This document shows positions 32,270-39,139 of a stretch of DNA of 39,139 nucleotides, one piece after another. Position 1 is the first letter of the stretch; every line of letters starts with the position of its first letter. The stretch lies in the NCBI RefSeq assembly GCF_000766945.1, contig NZ_KN266218.1, forward strand, positions 4,502 to 43,640, written 5' to 3'. The DNA is from Cellvibrio mixtus subsp. mixtus J3-8. Lineage in GTDB: Bacteria; Pseudomonadota; Gammaproteobacteria; Pseudomonadales; Cellvibrionaceae. A model generated the notes under the pieces. That model searched no databases. It was not told the origin of the DNA and was given only the letters and a program-made list of their open reading frames with translations. Made by a program: the position numbers and the translations under genes.

Positions 32270-32479
32270 GTTTGAGCAAACTTGATCCGGATACATACGG
32301 TTTTATGTATTAACCAGGTGTTTACATAAAATTTTATGTTTGATCCGGGTCAACCTCGATTATGGCCAGATTTTGCACAAACCAGTAATTGGACTTTATA
32401 AGGCTTTTTTGATAATTTTGGCACTATTGAGGCGCAGTGAATGGATAAGGTTTTGAATACTAACGGTTTTCCAAACATT

Positions 32480-32500
32480 CAAATCCCCCCGGCTCCACCA
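32480..32500 (+). repeat. att copy 3: right end of element 3
   Basis: Same 21-base core as copies 1 and 2, and identical to copy 1 for two more bases on the left and one on the right. A terminator-like hairpin follows within ten bases, as expected if this is the original downstream flank of the target tRNA-like gene. Confidence 0.88.
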
Positions 32501-32509
32501 CAAAACAAA

Positions 32510-32546
32510 CCCTAACATATTGATTATGTTAGGGTTTTTTATTTTT
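32510..32546 (+). terminator. Rho-independent terminator after att copy 3
   Basis: CCCTAACATA-TTGAT-TATGTTAGGG is a perfect 10-bp stem followed by TTTTTTATTTTT. It reads in the direction of the target gene and is most simply the native ssrA/tRNA terminator left behind by integration. No such hairpin follows att copies 1 or 2. Confidence 0.85.
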
Positions 32547-32590
32547 AGATTTTAAAAACATCATAAAATGACCACATTTTGGCCACAAGT

Positions 32591-32677
32591 CGGCTCCGTG
32601 AGGATGAATCAGAGCGAACTAAAGCATTGGGGCGCGAGAACCGAGAGCTTAAACGTGCCAATGAAATCCTTCGCTGA
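32591..32677 (+). pseudogene. IS3-family OrfA transposase remnant
   Basis: 28 codons ending at TGA 32675-32677 read LREDESERTKALGRENRELK and RANEILR, the C-terminal leucine-zipper region of IS3-family OrfA. No upstream helix-turn-helix, OrfB or terminal inverted repeats are present. An old insertion remnant beside the integration site. Confidence 0.7.
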
Positions 32678-32688
32678 GGCTATTGATC

Positions 32689-32931
32689 ATGGCTAGACAC
32701 GATTCTACGCAAGCAACACCACCCTGTCACATTCGCAAAATCAAGACCGGGAGTATGGTCTACGACTACCGGCGCAAGACGCAGTACCCGCCACAGGCAA
32801 CCGTGCCCTGGTTGCAGCTCAAGGGGCATTGGTTGGAACAGGCGGGATTCACCATTAACACGCCGGTGACGGGTAATGCAAGGGTGTTTGGTGTTGACGG
32901 CGGAGTGACGAACAAGCTCAAACATTCATAA
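32689..32931 (+). pseudogene. SymE-type toxin gene, frameshifted near the 3' end
   Basis: 80 residues from ATG 32689 (GAGG upstream). The core TGSMVYDYRRKTQYPPQATV and PWLQLKGHWLEQAGFTINTP matches SymE, an SOS-induced type I toxin with an AbrB-like fold. After TPVT the frame leaves the family pattern. Skipping one G in the GGG run at about 32872-32874 restores VMQGCLVLTAE and a stop, the usual SymE ending. The gene therefore appears inactivated by an indel. No antisense regulator can be verified from sequence alone. Confidence 0.75.
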
Positions 32932-32936
32932 AAACA

Positions 32937-32966
32937 AAACCCCGGTCAGAGGACTGGCCGGGGTTT
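32937..32966. terminator. Terminator between symE-like gene and immunity gene
   Basis: AAACCCCGG and CCGGGGTTT form a perfect 9-bp stem around a 12-base loop, between two convergent genes. T-rich sequence (CGGTTTTC) follows on the plus strand and A-rich sequence precedes it, so it may work in both directions. Confidence 0.7.
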
Positions 32967-32983
32967 CGGTTTTCAATTTAAAA

Positions 32984-33478
32984 CTAAACTTCTTTACTTA
33001 TATTTTTACCACGAACCCCGCTTTCCAGGAATTCCAGAATTTGAGGCAATAGCGGCATAATTTCATCGATAGTTTTTTTAGAGCTGGATTCACCCCAAAA
33101 ACTCATTGGAAACCACCACGGCTTTCCCCAAAGAAAATAACGCTGGGTCGAATTTTTAACCAAACAAGCATCCCGAATAAATTCATGAGGAGAATCTAGC
33201 TCTCTCCGAGAAATTCTAATTTGAAATTTGGTTGCTCCATGTTTTGCAAAACCAACATATATCGAATCAATAACGTTGCTTACTTTTCGCTCTAATCTAA
33301 TCTCATCCATTGATACTGGCCACTCTGGATTATTCAAAGCTACTTCAACTTTCTGGAAACCATTTTTTTCAAAGAATGGGATAATATTTTTATCTACTTG
33401 CTCACTCAGAAATCGAGTCTCCTGAGAAATTTTTTCCTGCCACCTTTTAAATTTTTGTGAATGGTTTTTTGCTTTCAT
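32984..33478 (-). CDS. Probable immunity protein for the RHS toxin
   Basis: 164 residues from ATG 33478, five bases after the stop of the RHS gene; a TTG five codons upstream overlaps that stop. No membrane span or signal peptide, so it is cytoplasmic, as expected for an antidote to a nuclease. Features: a basic N-terminal helix (KNHSQKFKRWQEKISQETRF), a strand-rich middle (SIYVGFAKHGATKFQIRISR), and a tryptophan-rich segment (YFLWGKPWWFPMSFWG). The family is not recognised. The immunity role is inferred from its position directly after the toxin tip. Confidence 0.65.
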   Translation of the reverse strand: MKAKNHSQKFKRWQEKISQETRFLSEQVDKNIIPFFEKNGFQKVEVALNNPEWPVSMDEIRLERKVSNVIDSIYVGFAKHGATKFQIRISRRELDSPHEFIRDACLVKNSTQRYFLWGKPWWFPMSFWGESSSKKTIDEIMPLLPQILEFLESGVRGKNISKEV

Positions 33479-33483
33479 AGTGA

Positions 33484-36400
33484 TTACCGACAAGGACTTG
33501 ATGTTGTGGCTACACAGCTCGCAGCAGCGCCAGCCGCTGCACCTGCTGCCGTTCCCGCATTAGCAACATCATTGAGAGTAGTTCGGGAAACGGTGAACGC
33601 ATCACCCATCTGTTTTTGTAAATCCTTTTGTGCTCCAGTTAAGCCGCTTGAATTAAATTTAGCCTCAACAACCTTCACATTACCGCTTTTGTCCTGTACG
33701 ACATAATCAGGCTTGGAATTAGCACCACGACCGTTAATATTACCTAATTGTTTAATATCACCAGCCCGCGTACCTTGCGGAACAAGAACTTTTTCACCTC
33801 TAGCTGCAATTCCAGCTCTAGCAACAGCCTCACCAATTTTTCCTTTTGTTGCATTGCTTAATCCACTTACTGCTTTAACTGCAACATTTCCCCCTATACC
33901 GCCACCAGCAGCAGATGTCACTGCCGTTGTAATAACCGTTCTTACCACCTCAGCCTGACCATTGGCTTCGGCAGCCTGATGCATTTCTTCCATACCAGGC
34001 CAATATCCATACATCCCAGTCGGGTCTGTCATGTTCACCGGATCATTTCCCACATAGGCATACCAATTCATGCCATCCTTGTAGCTCACGGGGTCAGTTT
34101 GCATGAACCGCCCTAAAGCTGGACTGTAAAAGCGGGCCTTATAATAATAAAGGCCTAACTCAGGTATCCATGTCTGACCTGTATATTGAAATCTACCAAT
34201 GGTATTTAGTTTCTGGACTCCATATTCATCATAAGAGTTAACCGACGTGCTCATTCCATTTTGTAGCGTAATTCCTACGATGCTGCCTTGGCGATTCGCA
34301 GTGTAGTAACGCTTATCGCTAGTACCTGAACCTTCGTACCACACAATTGGATCGTCTGTTTCAGGTCCATGCACATAACGGCGCTGAGTCATGTTACTAC
34401 TGTTCGTTTCAGCAATTAAGTCAGTACCATCGTATACAAACTTTGTTGTGCTGCCAGATTTCGTTACGCTATGCAATCTATTTTCAGTATCGTAACTTAA
34501 TGTAGTGGTAACACCGCTTGCCGTTGAATTAAGCATAAGATTGTTGGCATTGTAGGTATACGTGCGACCCGCCTGATCCTTTGTCAAATTTCCGCGCCCG
34601 TCATAGTTGAACACCACACCATCGACACTTTTAATCCGGTTCAATGCATCATGTACGTAGTTTATTGCAGCACTCACACTCGGTGTAAAAATATAATTAC
34701 TATTAGCAACACTCAAAGTATGGTTCTTCAACTGCCCAGACAGGGTGTAGGTAAAGCTTTCACCAATATCATCGGAAATATTGGAACCACCAACATCAGT
34801 TGATTGTGCATCCAGCTGATCAAGATCATTGTATGCATAGGATGTAACAACACCATTTCCACGCGTTAAGCTTTTGCGGCGACCATTGTCGTAATAATCA
34901 AACTCAGCTAACAGTGTATCGTTAGACTCTGTAATCTTTCGCAGATATTCACCGGCAGCACCGTTGACTTTGTAGTCGTATTTAATAGAAAAATTATCAG
35001 GCCACGTCAATGTTTCGCGGCGACCGGTAGAGTCATGGGTGTAGCTTACGCTACCCAATATTGTTCCAGTACCGGAAGTGCTGGTTTCACCTTCCAGCCA
35101 ACCTAAAGCATTGAATTCATAAGCTGATGTCTGAGAAGTTCCACCTGTGGAATTATTGGTTCGGCTTACCACCTGATTGAAATTGTTATACGTAAAAGTT
35201 TCATTAACAGCACCAGACTTGGTTTTGACACGCCCCAACGCGTCATATTCACTAAAGTCAATTGTCAGCCCATCGCGCAAGCGAACAGAGTCCACCAGAG
35301 AGGAACCCGATTTATAATTTGTTTGTGTATAGTCAGTTGTGCTTTTTGTGGTGCCGCTTTCAGCAGTGGGATAAATGGTTTTATAGAGCCGACCGAAACC
35401 ATCGTACTCATAATTGGTAGTATTTCCATTGCCATCAGCGTCAGAACTTAACATTCCATTACTTTCATAATAAGTACTTGTTCTGTCTATTCGCTCAAAA
35501 ATGGTACCCAGCGCGTTGGTGGTGGATAATAACGCACCAGTTGCATCGTATGTATATTTTGTAATGCGATCACTCCCTTCATCGCTTGCAGTTCCAAGCG
35601 TGCAGGCTGATAACGGCAAGGATGCCCACTCAGTCCTATTTAAGCGCTGAGCAACACACTCTAGTCGAAGCATGCCGTCATAGCTTTTCTGTGTCACCCT
35701 TTCCAAAGTACCTGCTGCATAAAACTTTTCCACAGTTGGCAAGCCATGAAGGGTACTGAAGTCTGTTGTGGCATATTGCTTGACCGTCATACCATTCAAA
35801 TTTGCCAAAGTAGTACCGTTGGTGATCCCCATATCAACCCGACTAATCTTTCCATCACCGTTGTAAGTCGTTTTTACCGCCCTGCGCGGCAATGGTCCGG
35901 AACCATCTGGATCAATACCAATTTCACCAGTTTTTCGTTGCATCAAGTCGTAAAAATAGTACGTTTTATCACTAGTTCCCGAACGAGGTCCGTCAATGGA
36001 TGAAACATTGCCATATATGTCGTACTGCGTTGTGGTAACCAAGCTTTCGGAATTGTCACCCGTTTTTACGATCGTGGTTTGCGGTAATAAGTTGTTTGAA
36101 AAGTTTGAGTAGACAATCCTTTTTTCATCTGCAGTATCGACACATTCGTCCGGCGCAGTGTTCATACATTCCGACAATTCGGTCAGTACCCAAACAGCAG
36201 GTGACGCAACCAAACTACCGGAACTATTTTTTACATAAGGAATTTTTTGTTCATATGTATAACGAGTTTGCGCTTGAACACCATTGACGGCGGGTTTAGT
36301 GATAGTCGCAACATAACCACTTTCAGGATGATAGGTAAAAGTGGTTACCACCCCTTTATCGTCTGTCACCTGATAGGGTTTATTACAATATTTAATATTT

Positions 36401-38049
36401 ACAGTATTACAGGGTTGTACATCTCTATAATGTGTTATGGAGCTTACAATTTTTTCATCTGAAGCATCGTGGGAAATTAACTCCATTGACTGCAGGTTTG
36501 TGCCCTCATAATCCCACTCGGTTGAACTACCATTTGGCTGAACCAATCTCTCCAAGTAGCTGCCAACATTCGCATATTTATAGCTCCACGTCCGCTCAAG
36601 ATTATCTGTATATGTCTCGATTCCGTATTGAGCTGAGTCAATAGTGTAATTACCATCTGGACTGGATATGGTTGCACCGGTTAACACGGCACTAGTATTT
36701 ACCAGATTGAAGTTATAACTAAAATATGCCTTTTTAGAAGACGCACTATCAATTAAAACCAGCTGATTAACAGTGCCTTGACCGGGGCTTTGAGTACAGA
36801 CTGTCTGAGACGGTGGTGGCCCGCTATTAACGAGAAAGCCCGATTTGACCTCATACCTCCGCTTGAGACCAGTGTAACTTTCAAAGCTATATTGATCTAA
36901 TTTGTTGCAGGGAGTTAATGAACGCGAATACTTGCTTGTTAAGTTCAGCGGATTTGTTATTTCATAAGTGTCGGAATAATATATAACCCCATCATTTATT
37001 TGCACACCTTGCATAATACCATTAGAAGGATTATATACAGATGAATCTAGGAACCCCATTACACCTATAAACTTATACTCCCCGCTCTCATCCTTTTTGT
37101 AAGTGGCTTGCGAAGGAAGCGAAGAAAGAATGAACTTGATGGTGGCGTAACAACTTGCGTCACAACTTACTATGGTCGAATAATTCATATTCCCATCAGT
37201 TTTCACACTAATTGACGGCCATGTTTTCGTTAAAGAATTACATAAATTGTCACTCGAGCCATCGCAATATTCTTCTGCATTATTTACCAGCTTTATGTTT
37301 AGCGTTGAGGTGGAGTTGATGTTAGTTATTTGATTATACGTGCTTATATCAGACGTAATACCGCTATATGAAAGCTTAATCATCCACCCCAATGAACTAC
37401 TAACAGATTTTAGCTTGGTAGGATTCCAATAGGACTCATAAGAACCCCACACATTGGAAATCACTTCACCGTTTGGCTTAGTGTGACTGACTTGCAGCGC
37501 AATATTCCATTCCCCGTGCGCCTTACTGTGGGGATCTACTATTTTTTCTCCATTTGTATTGTAGCGCTGATTTGAGTACCCGTTGGTGTAACTCTTATTG
37601 AACTCTATAATATCGCCAAATTTATTCGTATAGGTACAGATATTCACACCGCACGAAAGGGACCCACCAGTATTACGGGTATTATCTAGCACACCATTCG
37701 CATTTAACTTAAACACCTCTGAATTACCAAGAGAGTCAACTTTATAATAATCTCCTGCGCTCAAACCTACCACATAGTACGGTGCAGGGTGATTACTAGA
37801 CGTTAGCTTCAACAACGTGATAGTTCCAACAAAATTGTTAGAAAAAACGTTGCCTGTACCCGACACATATTTAATGCCGCTATTCTCGTTTCCAAGACCA
37901 AAAGATAAAGTTTGACCTACAGGTGCCGCCTTCATCAAGTCAACACCAAAACGATCTTCAAAATTTGGCACCCCGATATCGTCATCCGCAATTGTATTTA
38001 TACATATTCCAAGCAATACCACAGCAGCAAACATACTAAATACTTTCAT
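33484..38049 (-). CDS. Secreted RHS/YD-repeat polymorphic toxin with nuclease-like tip
   Basis: 1521 residues from ATG 38049, with GAAGGA upstream. A Sec signal peptide (MKVFSMFAAVVLLGICINTI, cleavage near ADDD) is followed by about 400 residues of N-terminal domain, some 20 YD repeats forming the RHS shell, and the conserved core end PGLG-type ELGLYYYKARFYSPALGRFM, then DPVNMTDPTG at about 1335-1345. The variable tip (about 180 residues) has E1407 (KIGEAVARAG), D1448 (KPDYVV) and E1462-A-K1464 (VVEAKF), the order of a PD-(D/E)xK nuclease. It ends in an alanine-rich stretch. The toxin would be DNA-targeting by this reading; contact delivery is inferred from the family. Confidence 0.85.
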   Translation of the reverse strand: MKVFSMFAAVVLLGICINTIADDDIGVPNFEDRFGVDLMKAAPVGQTLSFGLGNENSGIKYVSGTGNVFSNNFVGTITLLKLTSSNHPAPYYVVGLSAGDYYKVDSLGNSEVFKLNANGVLDNTRNTGGSLSCGVNICTYTNKFGDIIEFNKSYTNGYSNQRYNTNGEKIVDPHSKAHGEWNIALQVSHTKPNGEVISNVWGSYESYWNPTKLKSVSSSLGWMIKLSYSGITSDISTYNQITNINSTSTLNIKLVNNAEEYCDGSSDNLCNSLTKTWPSISVKTDGNMNYSTIVSCDASCYATIKFILSSLPSQATYKKDESGEYKFIGVMGFLDSSVYNPSNGIMQGVQINDGVIYYSDTYEITNPLNLTSKYSRSLTPCNKLDQYSFESYTGLKRRYEVKSGFLVNSGPPPSQTVCTQSPGQGTVNQLVLIDSASSKKAYFSYNFNLVNTSAVLTGATISSPDGNYTIDSAQYGIETYTDNLERTWSYKYANVGSYLERLVQPNGSSTEWDYEGTNLQSMELISHDASDEKIVSSITHYRDVQPCNTVNIKYCNKPYQVTDDKGVVTTFTYHPESGYVATITKPAVNGVQAQTRYTYEQKIPYVKNSSGSLVASPAVWVLTELSECMNTAPDECVDTADEKRIVYSNFSNNLLPQTTIVKTGDNSESLVTTTQYDIYGNVSSIDGPRSGTSDKTYYFYDLMQRKTGEIGIDPDGSGPLPRRAVKTTYNGDGKISRVDMGITNGTTLANLNGMTVKQYATTDFSTLHGLPTVEKFYAAGTLERVTQKSYDGMLRLECVAQRLNRTEWASLPLSACTLGTASDEGSDRITKYTYDATGALLSTTNALGTIFERIDRTSTYYESNGMLSSDADGNGNTTNYEYDGFGRLYKTIYPTAESGTTKSTTDYTQTNYKSGSSLVDSVRLRDGLTIDFSEYDALGRVKTKSGAVNETFTYNNFNQVVSRTNNSTGGTSQTSAYEFNALGWLEGETSTSGTGTILGSVSYTHDSTGRRETLTWPDNFSIKYDYKVNGAAGEYLRKITESNDTLLAEFDYYDNGRRKSLTRGNGVVTSYAYNDLDQLDAQSTDVGGSNISDDIGESFTYTLSGQLKNHTLSVANSNYIFTPSVSAAINYVHDALNRIKSVDGVVFNYDGRGNLTKDQAGRTYTYNANNLMLNSTASGVTTTLSYDTENRLHSVTKSGSTTKFVYDGTDLIAETNSSNMTQRRYVHGPETDDPIVWYEGSGTSDKRYYTANRQGSIVGITLQNGMSTSVNSYDEYGVQKLNTIGRFQYTGQTWIPELGLYYYKARFYSPALGRFMQTDPVSYKDGMNWYAYVGNDPVNMTDPTGMYGYWPGMEEMHQAAEANGQAEVVRTVITTAVTSAAGGGIGGNVAVKAVSGLSNATKGKIGEAVARAGIAARGEKVLVPQGTRAGDIKQLGNINGRGANSKPDYVVQDKSGNVKVVEAKFNSSGLTGAQKDLQKQMGDAFTVSRTTLNDVANAGTAAGAAAGAAASCVATTSSPCR

Positions 38050-38133
38050 AATTCTTCCTTCAAAATTTCTCAATTCTGGTTCTTGGCCTTCCGGCCCCTG
38101 CTCTCATCAAATACGCTAGTAAGCACTTCCAAA

Positions 38134-39117
38134 TTAATAAGGTAATGATTCCATTTTTGTTCGATTATTAGCATCGTCATACTCGTAAGTGTTTTTAATA
38201 GTATTTGGATGAGTTACAGTTTTCACTCGACCCAAGTCATCGTACGTAAATATTATTGTCACTGATTGAATTGAAGCCGAGCTGGAGTTTGATGTGCTAG
38301 AAAAAGAGCTGCTTGAGCGTGATGAACTGGTTGCAGCCACCACTGCAAATCGCCCTTCAGCAGATTTTGACAGTCCGCCGTTAGAACCACTGGCAACGAT
38401 ATGCCAATAATAAGTTTTGCCAACAGTAAGAAATTGTGGGGAACTATTGCTCACAATGACTGCTGGACCATCAGGATTTCCGTTACGCGTACGCTGAACC
38501 CAACCTGAGTTCCATATAAGTTGATCCAAGCTTCCCTGCGTTAAGCTTGTGCTGCTTAGCCCACCAATCGCCCAATAATTCGTATACTGATTATTTAAGC
38601 CTGCGCGAGGCGCTTCAGACAATGATATAGTGTAAGTAGCATTGGAAACTAAACTCGATCCAGTTGCTGCAAAAACAGGAGCAATAGTTGCTGTCGTTCC
38701 AATAGCTGGGGATTGAATAATTGCAGTTGTAGGTGGCGTAGGGAAATTACCATTGCCACTCGATCCACTCGTACAACCGGCTGCATTGCATGCTTTGATA
38801 GAAAACGGAATGGTCACACCAAAATTCCCAACAGGAACCTCCTGAGTGACAGCTAAGCCTGAATAGATCAACGCACCACTGCGATACAGCTCATACCGAG
38901 TAACACTACTCACCCCATTCCAAGAAACATCGAACAGCCTACGATTTAAATTATTGGAAATGGTCAAGTAAGGCTGAGCTGGCACTGACATCACGGTAAA
39001 GCTAGCCTCAGCTGACTTGCTGCCATTTGTACCTACAATATGCCAATAGTATGTTTTTCCAGGCGTGAGCGTTACTGGAGAACCAAAAGTGGACTTCCCA
39101 GGCTTCGTTAGACACTT
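38134..39117 (-). pseudogene. Secreted protein fragment with Ser-rich linker and a single YD repeat
   Basis: An open frame of 328 codons. The ATG at 38994 has no ribosome site, and the frame continues upstream with homologous sequence (TPGKTYYWHIV, repeated at residues 192-202 as TVGKTYYWHIV) until an in-frame TGA at 39118-39120. It is thus the 3' part of a longer gene broken by a stop or frameshift. It holds fibronectin-III-like repeats, a linker made almost only of serine (SSSRSSSSFSSTSNSSSAS), and one YD repeat (FTYDDLGRVKTVTHPNTIKN) before stopping. The RHS gene follows 84 bp later, suggesting that the two derive from one ancestral RHS gene or a duplicated start. Confidence 0.6.
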
Positions 39118-39139
39118 TCAAGCCTCTGAAAATACGCCT

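Noticed and set aside
27341-32500. Element 3 as a filamentous phage
   Set aside because: No Zot-like ATPase, coat protein or minor coat protein frames are present; the Rep is of the P2 gpA type.
32591-32966. An intact IS element next to the att site
   Set aside because: Only 28 codons of OrfA remain, with no OrfB and no terminal inverted repeats.
33461-33958. Plus-strand ORFs opposite the 3' end of the RHS gene
   Set aside because: They are opposite-strand shadows of the alanine-rich RHS tip, with no ribosome sites.

Overview
The window reads as a gammaproteobacterial chromosome, most likely Cellvibrio or a close relative. The clues are a serine-only linker in a secreted protein at the right end, typical of Cellvibrio, Saccharophagus and Teredinibacter, and a Pseudomonas-type ssrA (tmRNA) 3' end used as attachment site. 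The genus is an inference. About five sixths of the window is mobile DNA.

The organising feature is a 20-base direct repeat, AAATCCCCCCGGCTCCACCA, ending at 12822, 27340 and 32500. It is the 3' end of a tRNA-like gene with its CCA tail and fits ssrA best. Each copy closes one integrated element, so three unrelated elements sit head to tail in one site. The leftmost starts outside the window. Right of the third copy a perfect hairpin with a T tract (32510-32546) looks like the native terminator of the target gene, which marks the return to resident chromosome.

Element 1 (before 1 to 12822) is a P2-like prophage. It shows the end of the tail gene D, then a four-gene minus-strand cargo cassette (685-3800: membrane protein, DUF4393/Abi-alpha protein, trypsin-like protease, membrane/coiled-coil protein). 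Next come an XRE repressor with three operator-like sites, a long plus-strand early operon (ribbon-helix-helix-like protein, tandem AlpA, P-loop protein, Ogr/Delta activator, 920-residue primase-helicase, KilAC antirepressor, DksA/TraR zinc finger, ASCH, several small unknowns), an excisionase-like gene and a DUF3596-type integrase that runs up to the att site.

Element 2 (12823 to 27340) is a genomic island. Its integrase starts just inside the left att, with TGGTACAC repeats at both ends. It carries an XRE regulator with a perfect palindromic operator, a membrane protein, an M15-peptidase-like protein, two unknown minus-strand proteins (one with tandem N-terminal repeats, a membrane span and an SH3 domain), a serine resolvase, an unknown protein, a truncated phage terminase next to an HNH-AP2 endonuclease, a nuclease-like protein, and an HD plus Hsp90-type ATPase protein. 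Four copies of an 18-base palindrome, TTTGCAACWGGTTGCAAA, lie between its genes.

Element 3 (27341 to 32500, 5.2 kb) is a minimal integrative rolling-circle element: a P2 gpA-type HUH replication protein, five small genes, an excisionase-like gene and a DUF3596-type integrase related to that of element 1. It has no recognisable structural genes. It contains a GC-rich inverted repeat inside the end of the Rep gene and a structured non-coding segment at 30275-30377.

The resident part (32501 to the end) holds an IS3 transposase remnant, a frameshifted SymE-type toxin gene and, on the minus strand, a polymorphic-toxin locus: a broken secreted protein ending in one YD repeat, an intact secreted RHS protein with a PD-(D/E)xK-like C-terminal toxin, and a probable immunity gene.
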